DNA of 52,738 nt from Shinella sp. WSJ-2 (GTDB lineage: Bacteria; Pseudomonadota; Alphaproteobacteria; Rhizobiales; Rhizobiaceae): contig NZ_QWBU01000020.1 in assembly GCF_003432075.1 (NCBI RefSeq), positions 1 to 52,738 on the forward strand. Reading direction: 5' to 3'. Below, one piece after another: positions 27,202-36,187 of the stretch. Position 1 is the first letter of the stretch, and each line of letters opens with the position of its first letter. The notes below the pieces were generated by a model. That model ran no database searches. It was not told the origin of the DNA and saw only the letters and a list, made by a program, of their open reading frames with translations. A program made the position numbers and the translations under genes.

Positions 27202-28556
27202 TTATCTCCTTGGAAAGCGGATAGAGGCAGAAAGAGGCGCGGCCGCACCATGCCGGCAGGCGCACGTAGCGCAGCCGGCACGATGGAAAGGCGGCGCGCC
27301 CGGATGAATTCGCGGATCAGACAAAGCGTCGACAAAAGCTGCCCTGCGACGGCCATCCGGAAAAAGCCGGTCGTTCCGGCAGCAAGGGAGAGCACCGCGA
27401 TGCCGACGGCACCGTAATAGAGACGGAACAGGATCAACGCGTGGCGCTCGTCGACGAGGTCCTGCACCCGCGGCACGGGCGCACGGCCCAGGACGGGGCC
27501 ATAGGCCTCCAGCCAGGTGAGAAAGGCGACGATCTTGTAGAGCTGGGCAAGGCCGAGCCCGGTGAGCCAACCGAAAACGAACAGGTAGACGACCGCCGCC
27601 ACCATATTGCCGGACCTGAGGGAGGGGACGTTGAGAAGGAGGATAGAGAGGGCACACAAGCCAAGCGCCGCGAAACTCGCGCGAATATTCAGTTCCGCCT
27701 GCTTTCGCTTCCGCCCACGATAGATGTGCAGGACATCCGCGCCGTAAAGCATGACGGCCATCAGCGTGAGCAGCAGCGCGGCGGCGAAAAGCAGCGCGGC
27801 ACCGAAAATGCCGGACAGCACGAAGACCACCGCCACGACAACAAGCCCGACAGCCAAGCTCGCACCCCACCAGGCGGCGCGGCTGGTCGAACGTTCGACC
27901 TCCGGCGCCAGCAGAAACATCGAGAACAGCCGGTAGCTGACACCGACCGCCGTCGCGCTCAACCAGCCCCCGAGGCCAAGGGCGGCATGCAGCGCGACGC
28001 CATCGGCAACGAGCCGGTCGAGCAATGGACTTTCCGTGAAACCGGACAGGGTGGCCGTGAACGCAGAACCGATCAGGGCCGCGCCGACAAGCGCGGCAAG
28101 ACCGGTGGCGACGAAGCGGGCGGGTAGCGGCAGAGGCCGCGCAGAAAGAAGCGTGACGGCGAGAATGCCGGCAAACAGGCCGAAACCGGCCAGAAGCATA
28201 ACGCCGCCGATGGGCAGCAGGGCAAGCGGCAGGTCCAATGCCGCAGACAGCGCAACGAACCCGCCCAGAAGGCAGCCCAGCCCGCCGAGCAGCAGCAACA
28301 GGGCCGGCATGGCAAAACGCCCGCCGATGACAGGCCGGGCGATGAGCACCGGCACGAATTGCAAGAGCGCCCCGGCCATCAGCAGGCTCAGCCAGCCGAT
28401 GGCGATGAGATGGACGACGACAAGCGTTTCCGGCGCGCTGATATCGGCAAAGGGATAGCCGTAGCCGGCCACCATCAGCCCCTGCCCCGCCACGAGCATG
28501 AGGCAGGCGGCGGCGAAGTAGGACATGGTCCAGCGGGAGAGCGTTGCGCCCGGCAT
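27198..28556 (-). CDS. Multi-pass membrane protein, NnrS/CcoN-like, uncharacterised
   Basis: A 452-residue protein with about twelve transmembrane helices. Two histidine helices stand out: VVVHLIAIGWLSLLMAGALL near residue 47 and ALHAALGLGGWLSATAVGVS near residue 190. The first resembles the haem-ligating helix of CcoN/NorB and NnrS proteins, so the protein may bind haem. It lacks an obvious set of copper-B histidines. It lies between DUF2249 genes and downstream of an NnrR-type box. The function is unknown; a role in NO handling is inferred from context only. Confidence 0.7.
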   Translation of the reverse strand: MPGATLSRWTMSYFAAACLMLVAGQGLMVAGYGYPFADISAPETLVVVHLIAIGWLSLLMAGALLQFVPVLIARPVIGGRFAMPALLLLLGGLGCLLGGFVALSAALDLPLALLPIGGVMLLAGFGLFAGILAVTLLSARPLPLPARFVATGLAALVGAALIGSAFTATLSGFTESPLLDRLVADGVALHAALGLGGWLSATAVGVSYRLFSMFLLAPEVERSTSRAAWWGASLAVGLVVVAVVFVLSGIFGAALLFAAALLLTLMAVMLYGADVLHIYRGRKRKQAELNIRASFAALGLCALSILLLNVPSLRSGNMVAAVVYLFVFGWLTGLGLAQLYKIVAFLTWLEAYGPVLGRAPVPRVQDLVDERHALILFRLYYGAVGIAVLSLAAGTTGFFRMAVAGQLLSTLCLIREFIRARRLSIVPAALRAPAGMVRPRLFLPLSAFQGDK

Positions 28557-28581
28557 GTCGGTTTGCCTCGCCGCAACCTGT

Positions 28582-28863
28582 TCAGTGTTCGGAACCGCAG
28601 CAGCAGTCGCAGCCGCCGCCGTCTTCCAGCCGGTCGATCTCGACGCGCCAGACTTCCGGACCCTGTTCGAGATAATCCCAGCCGAACTGGCCGGGGAAAT
28701 TGGTCTCGAGCTGGTAGTGCAAAGGTCGCGGATCGTGATCGCTGGTGATCAGCATGGATTTGCCGGGCATCAACGCGCCAAGCATGCCGAAAATGCGCGG
28801 ATGGCGTTCGCGCGGCGGAATGGTGCGCACGTCGATGAGGGGCTTGTCCAGGGTCTCAGACAT
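28582..28863 (-). CDS. DUF2249 protein with cysteine-rich tail
   Basis: A 93-residue protein. DUF2249 fills residues 8-80 (LIDVRTIPPRERHPRIFGML, then FGWDYLEQGPEVWRVEI). The last residues read GGGCDCCCGSEH: four cysteines and a histidine that could bind iron, copper or another metal. It is the first gene of the operon and starts 102 bases from an NnrR-type box. The tail is not a general part of the DUF2249 fold. The function is unknown. Confidence 0.85.
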   Translation of the reverse strand: MSETLDKPLIDVRTIPPRERHPRIFGMLGALMPGKSMLITSDHDPRPLHYQLETNFPGQFGWDYLEQGPEVWRVEIDRLEDGGGCDCCCGSEH

Positions 28864-28964
28864 GGTTTGGTGTTTCCGTCCCGGCCGTTCCGATACCGTT
28901 CCGGAAGGGCACGGCCCGACCCGACCGGAACCACCTGACGCTAACCCTACGCGCCGCCAGGCAC

Positions 28965-28980
28965 TTTGACCCTGCGCAAA
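28965..28980. promoter_or_regulatory. NnrR-type box, DUF2249/hemN promoter, site 1
   Basis: TTTG-ACCCTGCG-CAAA lies between two divergent genes, 102 bases before the DUF2249 start and 109 before hemN. It matches the TTTG-N8-CAAA pattern exactly. Confidence 0.7.
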
Positions 28981-29014
28981 CAATCGACGATTTTCAGGCC
29001 TCTTGCCGCGCTGC

Positions 29015-29028
29015 TTGGCATTTCGCAA
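29015..29028. promoter_or_regulatory. NnrR-type box, DUF2249/hemN promoter, site 2
   Basis: TTG-GCATTTCG-CAA, 61 bases before the hemN start. Its centre is 49 bases from that of site 1, close to five helical turns, so two dimers could sit on the same face of the DNA. Confidence 0.6.
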
Positions 29029-29088
29029 AGAAGACTGCCCCGGCCGCTCCTACCCTTTCCGCAATCGACACACGAAAAGGAACGCGCC

Positions 29089-30441
29089 ATGCAACAGGCC
29101 CTGATCGAGAAATACGGAGAGGCGCGGCTGCCGCGCTATACGAGCTATCCGACCGCGCCCGCCTTCGCTCCCGTCGTCGGCGCCGGCACCTATGGCGACT
29201 GGCTGTCTAACATCAAGCCGGGCACCGAGGCCTCGCTCTACCTGCACATCCCCTTCTGTCGGTCCATGTGCTGGTATTGCGGTTGCCACACCACCATCAC
29301 CCAGAAGGACGCGCCGATCCTCGACTATCTCGACATGCTGCGACAGGAGATCGGCCTCGTCTCCGACCGGGTGGAAAACCGCATCAAGATGAAACACATC
29401 CATTTCGGCGGCGGCACGCCGACGATCATGCAGCCGGAGGAGTTCCGCGATCTCATCGGCCTGCTGCGCGCCCGCTTCGGCCTCGTTGCCGGCGCGGAGA
29501 TCGCGGTGGAGATCGACCCGCGCACGCTGACGGCAGAGATGGCGGCAGCGCTCGGCGAGGCGGGCGTCACCCGCGCGAGCCTCGGCGTGCAGAGTTTCGA
29601 TCCCGTCGTGCAGAAGGCGATCAACCGCATACAGAGCGAGGCGCAGACCGCCGAGGCCGTGACCCGGCTGCGCGCGGCCGGTGTCGGTGGCATCAATTTC
29701 GACCTCATCTACGGCCTGCCGCACCAGACGGTGCAATCCTGCATCGACACGGCGAAGGCGGCGGTCGCCATGCGGCCGGAGCGTTTCGCCGTCTTTGGCT
29801 ATGCCCACATCCCCTCCTTCAAGAAGCACCAGCGGCTGATCGACGAACGCGCGCTGCCCGATGCCGCCGCACGCGCCGCGCAGGCGGAGGCGATTGCCGA
29901 AACACTCGTTGCCGCCGGCTATGTTCGCATCGGTCTCGATCACTATGCGCTCCCGAGCGATGATCTCGCGATCGCCGCAAAACGCGGCCGGCTGCGGCGC
30001 AACTTCCAGGGCTATACGACGGATACTTGCGAAACGCTGATCGGCTTCGGCGCCTCGTCCATCGGCCGCACGCCGGATGGTTATGTCCAGAACGAGGTGC
30101 CGCCCGGCCTCTATGCCCAGCGCATCGCCTCGGGTCGGTTGGCCACCGTCAAGGGATACCGGCTGACTGCCGAAGACCGGCTGCGCGCCGAAATCATCGA
30201 ACGGCTGATGTGCAATTTCCGCGCTGACATCACCACCATCGCCGCCCGTCACGGTTTCGACGCGGCCCCCCTTTTGGACGGCAATGCGCGGCTGGCAGCG
30301 CTCGCTGATGACGGCGCCGTCGATATAAGCGGCGGCACGGTCACGGTGCGGCAGGATCATCGTTTCATCATCCGCGCCGTCGCTGCCGCCTTCGACGCCT
30401 ATATCGACCAGTCGGCCCGCACGCACAGCAAGGCTGCCTGA
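29089..30441 (+). CDS. hemN: HemN oxygen-independent coproporphyrinogen III oxidase
   Basis: A 450-residue radical SAM enzyme that makes protoporphyrinogen IX for haem without O2. The [4Fe-4S] motif is CRSMCWYCGC, with C57, C61 and C64 as cluster ligands and C66 as the extra conserved Cys. GGGTP follows (FGGGTPTIM), and the HemN C-terminal domain is present. The ATG at 29089 is preferred over a longer frame that would run through both regulatory boxes. It supplies haem for the cytochromes of this island. Confidence 0.95.
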   Translation: MQQALIEKYGEARLPRYTSYPTAPAFAPVVGAGTYGDWLSNIKPGTEASLYLHIPFCRSMCWYCGCHTTITQKDAPILDYLDMLRQEIGLVSDRVENRIKMKHIHFGGGTPTIMQPEEFRDLIGLLRARFGLVAGAEIAVEIDPRTLTAEMAAALGEAGVTRASLGVQSFDPVVQKAINRIQSEAQTAEAVTRLRAAGVGGINFDLIYGLPHQTVQSCIDTAKAAVAMRPERFAVFGYAHIPSFKKHQRLIDERALPDAAARAAQAEAIAETLVAAGYVRIGLDHYALPSDDLAIAAKRGRLRRNFQGYTTDTCETLIGFGASSIGRTPDGYVQNEVPPGLYAQRIASGRLATVKGYRLTAEDRLRAEIIERLMCNFRADITTIAARHGFDAAPLLDGNARLAALADDGAVDISGGTVTVRQDHRFIIRAVAAAFDAYIDQSARTHSKAA

Positions 30442-30445
30442 ACGC

Positions 30446-30480
30446 AAAAGGCCCGGCGTGGTGCGGCACGCCGGGCCTTT
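30446..30480. terminator. Bidirectional terminator between hemN and norD
   Basis: AAAGGCCCGGCGTG pairs with CACGCCGGGCCTTT across a short GTGCGG loop. It lies between two convergent genes and carries A and T tracts on its edges. Confidence 0.9.
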
Positions 30481-30499
30481 CTCGCAGATCCTGTGTCCT

Positions 30500-32398
30500 C
30501 TATCCCACAAGACCGCGATAGATCGCCGGCAGCGCCGCTGGCAGCCGGGCGATATTACTGACAATGGCGTAGCCGTTGCGGCCGAAGATGGCGGGCACAT
30601 AGGCTTGCGCCTCCCGGTCGACCGTCACGCCGAAGACGCCAAGGCCCGTGCGCCGCGCGTCGTTGACGGCGCGGCGGCTATCCTCCAGCGCGAAACGCCC
30701 CTCGTAGTGATCGACGTCGTTCGGCTTGCCGTCCGTCAGGATCAGCAGCAGCTTGCGGCGGTTCGGCTGCGCGCGGAGCTTCGCCGCCGCATGGCGGATC
30801 GCCGGGCCGATGCGAGTGTAGAAACCCGGCTTCAGCGCCGCGATGCGCGCCTCGACGCCATGGCCCATCGGCTCGCCGAAATCCTTGACCGTCTCGACGC
30901 GCACCCAGGAGCGGCGGCGCGAGGTGAAGGTCAGGATGGAATGGCTATCGCCGCAGGCCGCGAGGCCATGGGACAGAACCAGCAGCGCCTCCTTCTCCAC
31001 GTCGAGCACCCGGCGGTTGTCGAACCAGGCATCAGTGGAGAGCGACACGTCCACCAGGATGGTGACGGCGAGGTCATGCGCCTGCGGCCGGCTCATCAGG
31101 TGGATGCGATCGCTGCCCTGCCCGCCGGCGGCGAGATCGCTGCGCGCCCTGACCACCGCATCAAGGTCGAGTTCGGCGCCGTCGAGCTGCGCACGCAGCA
31201 TTTCATGGCGCGGCCGCAGCACCTCGAATTGCCGGCGCACACGGCGGATGAGGCTTTTCGTATCGGCATCGGTCTCCGGGATCTCGGCCGCATCCGGCGC
31301 GGGCGCGGCCAGCACGCGGCAATGGTCCGGCAGATAGGTGGCCGTGCGATAATCCCATTCGGGATAGGTGAACTCACCCGTCAGCCGCGTGCGGTCCATC
31401 GCCTCCGGCGGCAGGTCGAGATCGAAACGGAAGCGCGCGGCGGGACGCCCCTTGCGCTCGCCGAGCGTCATGTCGTCGAGTTCATCGGCAGCCGAGGAAT
31501 CGTGGTCGTCGCTGTCGTCGCCGGGGCGGTCGACATTGACCATCTCGGCCATCGCCAAAATCTTCTCGAAGCGGTTGAGAATGAAGGGGCTGCGTTCGCT
31601 CTTGCGGTTCTCTGCCTTCTCACGCAGCGCCACATGACGCTCCGTTTCCGGTGCGTCGGGGTTTGTTCCCGTGGCCGGCTGGTCTTCATCACCGCGTCCC
31701 TCACCCTCCTCGCGCCACAGCGCATTCGGCCAGAGCGGCACGGGAAGCATCGGCAGATAGCCGGCAGGTGCACGATGCGGAAAAATCACCGGCAGCGTCC
31801 CGTCGGCAAGCCCGGCGCCCTTGCGCAGCAGACTGAGGATGCGGTTCTCGACATGGCGCTCGACGGAGGGCAGCGGGCGGTGCTGGCGCGCTTCCAGCGT
31901 CGCGGCGCAAAGCCCGCGGTAGCGCCTCGCAAGGCCGGGAAAGGCCGCAAGTACCGCTTTCACCATCGCTTCCGCGCGCTGGAGAATGGCAAGGTCCCGC
32001 AGCAGCGGGTCACTTTCGGCAACAGGCTCGAGCGGCATCGCAGCCATGGCGGCGGCGAGCCAGACATAGAGATCGCGGTTGAGTGCGCGCTCCGGGAAAA
32101 GGTCGACTGCGCCGGGCAGCATGACGGTCGCGTGGTCGCGGCCGGGCTGCACCAGCTTCTCCTCGCCAAGCCCCATGCGCTGGCGCAACCGCAACCGATG
32201 CGTCGAGGTGCGCCCACGCGCCGGCGCGATCTGCACCGCGCCCTCCCCGCCGAAACCGCGAAAGCAGACGGCGAGCACCGGGCGAACATCTTCCAGCCGC
32301 ACCGCCTGGTCCGGATAGCGCGGCCAGCTGCCGGTATTGCCGACCAGCCGGTGCCACGCCCGGCCGACGGTCTCCTCAAGCTCCAGAAAATACAGCAT
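30500..32398 (-). CDS. norD: NorD, VWA-domain NO reductase activation protein
   Basis: A 632-residue protein needed for active NO reductase. The von Willebrand A domain fills about the last 200 residues, with the MIDAS motif DVSLSTDAW (D-x-S-x-S) and LLLILTDGKPND. The N-terminal 400 residues are charged and of low similarity, as in other NorD proteins. It pairs with NorQ as a MoxR-type ATPase/VWA chaperone couple, thought to insert the non-haem iron of NorB. It is the last gene of norEFCBQD. Confidence 0.95.
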   Translation of the reverse strand: MLYFLELEETVGRAWHRLVGNTGSWPRYPDQAVRLEDVRPVLAVCFRGFGGEGAVQIAPARGRTSTHRLRLRQRMGLGEEKLVQPGRDHATVMLPGAVDLFPERALNRDLYVWLAAAMAAMPLEPVAESDPLLRDLAILQRAEAMVKAVLAAFPGLARRYRGLCAATLEARQHRPLPSVERHVENRILSLLRKGAGLADGTLPVIFPHRAPAGYLPMLPVPLWPNALWREEGEGRGDEDQPATGTNPDAPETERHVALREKAENRKSERSPFILNRFEKILAMAEMVNVDRPGDDSDDHDSSAADELDDMTLGERKGRPAARFRFDLDLPPEAMDRTRLTGEFTYPEWDYRTATYLPDHCRVLAAPAPDAAEIPETDADTKSLIRRVRRQFEVLRPRHEMLRAQLDGAELDLDAVVRARSDLAAGGQGSDRIHLMSRPQAHDLAVTILVDVSLSTDAWFDNRRVLDVEKEALLVLSHGLAACGDSHSILTFTSRRRSWVRVETVKDFGEPMGHGVEARIAALKPGFYTRIGPAIRHAAAKLRAQPNRRKLLLILTDGKPNDVDHYEGRFALEDSRRAVNDARRTGLGVFGVTVDREAQAYVPAIFGRNGYAIVSNIARLPAALPAIYRGLVG

Positions 32399-32407
32399 GG
32401 TCAGACC

Positions 32408-33211
32408 TCACCGGATCATCGCATCGGCGATTTCGAGAAGGGCGGCGCGCACATCCGGTTCGTCGGTCAAGGGCTCGATCATCGCGGCGCGCACGGCCTC
32501 ACGCACGCTCATGCCGCTGTCGATAAGGCAGGCGCAATAGACGAGCAGGCGCGTCGAGACACCCTCTTCGAGGTCATGCCCCTTCAGCGCGCGCAGCCGG
32601 TGCGCCAGTGCTACGAGCGGCGCAATACGCGCCTCGTCCAGCCCGCTCTCCGTGGCGACCACGGCGATCTCGGCGGCCTTCGGCAGGAAATCGAACTCGA
32701 TGGCGACGAAGCGCTGGCGCGTGGAGGGCTTCAGCGCCTTCAGAAGGTTCTGGTAGCCGGGATTGTAGGAGACAACGAGCATGAAGCCAACAGGCGCTTC
32801 CAGCACCTCGCCGGTGCGCTCCAGCGGCAGGATACGCCGGTCGTCGGTCAGCGGATGCAGCACGACCGCCACGTCCTTGCGGGCTTCCACGATTTCGTCG
32901 AGATAACACACACCGCCCTCGCGTACGGCGCGCGTCAGCGGGCCATCGACCCAGACCGTATCGCCGCCCTTCAGCAGGTAGCGACCGGTCAGATCGGCGG
33001 CCGAGAGATCGTCGTGGCAGGAGACCGTCGAGAGCGGCAGGTTGAGCTTTGCCGCCATATGGCTGACGAAGCGGGTCTTGCCGCAGCCGGTCGGGCCTTT
33101 CAACAGCAGGGGAAGCTGGCGCACCCACGCCTTTTCGAACAGTTCGCATTCATTGCCGGAAGGGCTGTAGGCGGGAATATCCGCACGGGCGGCCTTGAGC
33201 ATCACGGTCAT
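32408..33211 (-). CDS. norQ: NorQ, MoxR-type AAA+ ATPase
   Basis: A 267-residue AAA+ ATPase. Walker A is GPTGCGKT (39-46), Walker B GVCYLDEIVEA, and sensor 1 VVSYNPGYQN. The ATG at 33211 is used because the conserved NorQ N-terminus (ARADIPAYSPSGNECELFEKA) begins there; the upstream extension lacks similarity. It works with NorD in assembly of the NorB active site. Confidence 0.96.
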   Translation of the reverse strand: MTVMLKAARADIPAYSPSGNECELFEKAWVRQLPLLLKGPTGCGKTRFVSHMAAKLNLPLSTVSCHDDLSAADLTGRYLLKGGDTVWVDGPLTRAVREGGVCYLDEIVEARKDVAVVLHPLTDDRRILPLERTGEVLEAPVGFMLVVSYNPGYQNLLKALKPSTRQRFVAIEFDFLPKAAEIAVVATESGLDEARIAPLVALAHRLRALKGHDLEEGVSTRLLVYCACLIDSGMSVREAVRAAMIEPLTDEPDVRAALLEIADAMIR

Positions 33212-33275
33212 TGCGGTCTCCAAATCTGATAGAGGAAAGGTGCCGGCCCCGTGGGATGACGGGGCCGGCCAGCGC

Positions 33276-34622
33276 TCACTCGGCCGGTTGGACCATCCGG
33301 GTGAGGCTGTCGGTGCGCTCACGGCCGGGCACCAGCACGGCCCAGATGAACATCAGCGCAGAGACGAGCACGACCACGCCCGAGCCGAGTCGGACCCAGT
33401 AGAACAGTGCCAGCTGGTCCTGCACGTCCATGAAGCTTTCGCCGAGCACACGCTGGAGGTGGATCTGCACGACGCCCGCAAAGGTGAGCGCGAAGGTCAT
33501 GACCGACATGGCTGTGCACATGATCCAGAAGCTGACGATCGAGAGCCATTGGTTATAGGGCTGGCGACCACGGAGCTCCGGGATGGCATAGGCCATCATG
33601 GCGAGGTTCAGCATCACATAGGCGCCGAAGAAGGCGAGGTGTCCGTGGGCTGCCGTCATCTGCGTTCCGTGGCTGTAGTAGTTCACCGACGACAGCGTGT
33701 GCAGGAAGCCCCAGACACCGGCGCCGAAGAAGGCCATGACCGAGCAGCCGATCGACCAGAGCAGCGCCGCCTTGTTCGGATGGTTGCGGCCGGCCTTCCA
33801 GGTCATCACGAAGGTGAAGATGACCATGGTGAAGAAGGGCGCCACTTCGAGTGTCGAGAACAGCGAGCCGATCCACTGCCAGTAGCCCGGCGCGCCGATC
33901 CAGTAATAGTGATGGCCGGTGCCAAGGATGCCCGAGAACAGCGCCAAGCCGACGATGACATAGAGCCACTTCTCCACGACTTCGCGGTCGATGCCGTTGA
34001 GCTTGATCATCAGGAAGGCGAGCACCGAGGCCATGATCAGCTCCCAGACACCTTCGACCCAGAGATGGATGACGTACCACCAGTACATCTTGTCGAGCGC
34101 AAGGTTCGCCGGATTGTAGAAGGCGAAGAGGAAGAACAGCGCCAGACCCCACAGGCCGAAGAGCAGGATGTTGATAACAGTGGTCTTGCGGCCCTTCAGC
34201 GCCGTCATGGTAATGTTGAACAGGAACATCAGCACGACAACGACGATGCCGACCTTGGCGATGAAGGTCTGCTCGAGGAATTCGCGGCCCTCATGGATGC
34301 GGAACATGTAGCCGACGACCGTCAGGCCCGCCGCGACGAAGAACATCCAGAACTGCGCGATCGCCAGCCTGGGGCTGTAAAGCTCCGTCTCGGTCTCCTC
34401 GGGGATCATGTAATAGGTGGCGCCCATGAAGCCCATGAGCAGCCAGACGACGAGCGCATTGGTGTGGATCATGCGCACGATGTTGAAGGGCAAGAGTTCG
34501 GACAGCGTATTGGGCAACACATAGATCGTGCCGGCCACAACACCGAAGAGCACCTGGGCGAGGAAGAGGCCGAGCGCGCCATAAAAGTACAGCATCGCGA
34601 CCTTTTGCGTTTGATATTTCAT
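33276..34622 (-). CDS. norB: NorB, cytochrome c-dependent NO reductase catalytic subunit
   Basis: A 448-residue membrane protein of the haem-copper oxidase superfamily that reduces 2 NO to N2O. Twelve helices are predicted. The histidine motifs are present: MIHTNALVVWLLMGFMGATY (low-spin haem side), VIHLWVEGVWELIMASVLAF (iron-B His and Glu), GTGHHYYWIG, and AHGHLAFFGAYVMLNLAMM. The absence of an N-terminal quinol-oxidising extension, together with the presence of norC, shows the cNor type. The start MKYQTQK at 34622 follows GGAGAG. Confidence 0.97.
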   Translation of the reverse strand: MKYQTQKVAMLYFYGALGLFLAQVLFGVVAGTIYVLPNTLSELLPFNIVRMIHTNALVVWLLMGFMGATYYMIPEETETELYSPRLAIAQFWMFFVAAGLTVVGYMFRIHEGREFLEQTFIAKVGIVVVVLMFLFNITMTALKGRKTTVINILLFGLWGLALFFLFAFYNPANLALDKMYWWYVIHLWVEGVWELIMASVLAFLMIKLNGIDREVVEKWLYVIVGLALFSGILGTGHHYYWIGAPGYWQWIGSLFSTLEVAPFFTMVIFTFVMTWKAGRNHPNKAALLWSIGCSVMAFFGAGVWGFLHTLSSVNYYSHGTQMTAAHGHLAFFGAYVMLNLAMMAYAIPELRGRQPYNQWLSIVSFWIMCTAMSVMTFALTFAGVVQIHLQRVLGESFMDVQDQLALFYWVRLGSGVVVLVSALMFIWAVLVPGRERTDSLTRMVQPAE

Positions 34623-34633
34623 GTCGTCTCTCC

Positions 34634-35086
34634 TTAACCGGCGTCGTTCGGCGGCCAGTTCTGGGTCTTGATCTTGCTCGTCCATTCGAGGAAGTCGGCG
34701 AGATCGTTGACCTCCTGTTCGGTGAGGTTGAATTGCGGCATCTGCCGCCGGCCTTCCGCGCCGCTCGGCTGGGCGGCCATCCAGGCCTTCAGTGCCTCAC
34801 GGGCGCCTTCGGGGTCTTCCACGCCGCCATAGCGCTTCCACACATTGCCCAGCTCCGGTGCGAAATAGGCCCCCTCACCCAGCAGCGTATGGCAGTTGAT
34901 ACAGGCGTTCTTTTCCCAGACATGTTTGCCGCGCGCGACGCTGTCGGTGAGCGTCGTCTCGTCGGTGGAGGTCGTGCGCATGTAGTAATGCGAATGGGCG
35001 GTCAGCCCCACGAAGATCGTGAAGAAGAAGATGGACCCGCCATAGAAGACGTTGCGGGCCCCGGTCTTGGTTAGGCGCTCTGCCAT
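34634..35086 (-). CDS. norC: NorC, NO reductase cytochrome c subunit
   Basis: A 150-residue membrane-anchored monohaem cytochrome c. One helix lies at about 12-32; the haem motif CINCH is at 62-66, and the distal Met is probably in RRQMPQF. It passes electrons from soluble donors to NorB. The ATG at 35086 follows CAGGGG. An NnrR-type box lies 125 bases upstream, in the gap after norF. Confidence 0.96.
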   Translation of the reverse strand: MAERLTKTGARNVFYGGSIFFFTIFVGLTAHSHYYMRTTSTDETTLTDSVARGKHVWEKNACINCHTLLGEGAYFAPELGNVWKRYGGVEDPEGAREALKAWMAAQPSGAEGRRQMPQFNLTEQEVNDLADFLEWTSKIKTQNWPPNDAG

Positions 35087-35210
35087 CCCCTGGTCCTTTC
35101 CTGGCCGGAGCCCCAAGGGTCCGGCGTCAAACCCCGCTCTTACGGTTGTCGGCGATCCCCTCGCCGATGATGCGGGACGCTTCCGTTCTAGCGCCGCAGG
35201 AAAAGGCGTC

Positions 35211-35226
35211 TTTGCGCGCAGGCAAA
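35211..35226. promoter_or_regulatory. NnrR-type box upstream of norC
   Basis: TTTG-CGCGCAGG-CAAA, with perfect TTTGC/GCAAA arms. It lies in the norF-norC gap, 125 bases before norC, and suggests a second promoter inside the nor cluster. Confidence 0.75.
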
Positions 35227-35241
35227 GAGCGGGACAATTCG

Positions 35242-35517
35242 TCAGCCGATGAGTGAGACGGTGACGGCGCGCACGAGCGCCAGCGACAAGAGAACCGCCG
35301 GCCAGGCGAGCAGCGCGGACTTCAGCACGCCGCGGCTGGTGCGCAGCTCCATGAAGTCGAGCACGATGAATCGCCCCTTGGCATAGGCCATGATAAGCAC
35401 GGCGGTGATGGGCACCAGCAATCCGCCCGAAAGGCCGCCGACAAAGGCGCCGCCGGCGGCGAGCGTCAGCAGCATGGCGAGGGTAGCGAAAAACTGTTCG
35501 CGAGCCTGTCGGGTCAT
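35242..35517 (-). CDS. norF: NorF, small membrane protein of the nor cluster
   Basis: A 91-residue protein with three membrane helices, similar in layout to cytochrome oxidase subunit IV. AYAKGRFIVLDFMELR in the middle is typical of NorF. It accompanies NorE and supports NO reductase activity or stability. It starts ten bases after the norE stop. Confidence 0.87.
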   Translation of the reverse strand: MTRQAREQFFATLAMLLTLAAGGAFVGGLSGGLLVPITAVLIMAYAKGRFIVLDFMELRTSRGVLKSALLAWPAVLLSLALVRAVTVSLIG

Positions 35518-35527
35518 CCGGATATCC

Positions 35528-36088
35528 TCAGGTAAGATAGACGATGGGGAACATGACGAGCCAGACGAGATCGATCGCGTGCCACAGCGTCGCGATCATC
35601 ACGACATTGCCGCGCGCGGGCCGCCAAGCGACGAGAAAAAGGATCGCCGCGCCGAAGACGACATGCAGCAGATGGAAGCCCGTGACGAGGAAATAGAGTT
35701 CGGTGAGCCGGCCGAGATCGCCGATACCGGAGCGGATCTCCAACACGTATTCGAAAGCCTTCACGGCGGCAAAGGCGAGGCCGAGGAGCGCCGCCAGCAC
35801 GAGGGGGCGGCGGACAGCCTTACCGTCGGCGCCGAGCCGCACCGTCAGCGCGGCCTGCCAGCCACTCAGCACGAGGATGATCGTATTGGCGGCCGCGAGG
35901 CCCGGATGAAGATGGCTGCGGAACGACGCCGCGCCATCCGGGTCCAGCATCGTCATGATCATGAAAGCGATCAGCAGCACGCCGAAGGCGGCAAGCTCGC
36001 TCCAGACCAGGATCCACAACAGCAGGCCGTCGCCCTCGCCACCCTGCGCCTTCGTCACCGCCATGCTGAAATCACCCGTCGTCGCCAT
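35528..36088 (-). CDS. norE: NorE, cytochrome oxidase subunit III-like protein
   Basis: A 186-residue protein with five membrane helices related to subunit III of haem-copper oxidases (LWILVWSELAAFGVLLIAF, TGFHLLHVVFGAAILF, ATLWHAIDLVWLVMFPIVY). The ATG at 36088 is chosen because the long upstream frame covers the regulatory box and another gene. It is the first gene of norEF. An NnrR-type box lies 33 bases upstream. Confidence 0.93.
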   Translation of the reverse strand: MATTGDFSMAVTKAQGGEGDGLLLWILVWSELAAFGVLLIAFMIMTMLDPDGAASFRSHLHPGLAAANTIILVLSGWQAALTVRLGADGKAVRRPLVLAALLGLAFAAVKAFEYVLEIRSGIGDLGRLTELYFLVTGFHLLHVVFGAAILFLVAWRPARGNVVMIATLWHAIDLVWLVMFPIVYLT

Positions 36089-36120
36089 GCCCCTTTCTAA
36101 CCGGGCGAGAGGAGACCTTC

Positions 36121-36136
36121 TTTGCGCCGGCACAAA
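36121..36136. promoter_or_regulatory. NnrR-type box between norE and a small plus-strand gene
   Basis: TTTG-CGCCGGCA-CAAA, 33 bases from the norE start and 52 bases from the start of the gene at 36188. With the six bases that follow (GACCAG) it is almost identical to the box at 39300. Confidence 0.75.
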
Positions 36137-36187
36137 GACCAGCGCGCGCGGACGCGGCAGGATGGCGACAAAGGAAAGGATACCCTC

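Noticed and set aside
29050-30600. 516-codon frame antisense to hemN
   Set aside because: HemN has its radical SAM motif on the plus strand; the opposite frame has no domain and crosses a terminator.
30458-33229. 923-codon plus-strand frame across norD and norQ
   Set aside because: It is antisense to two genes with clear VWA and AAA+ motifs; a long open frame on the opposite strand is common at high GC.
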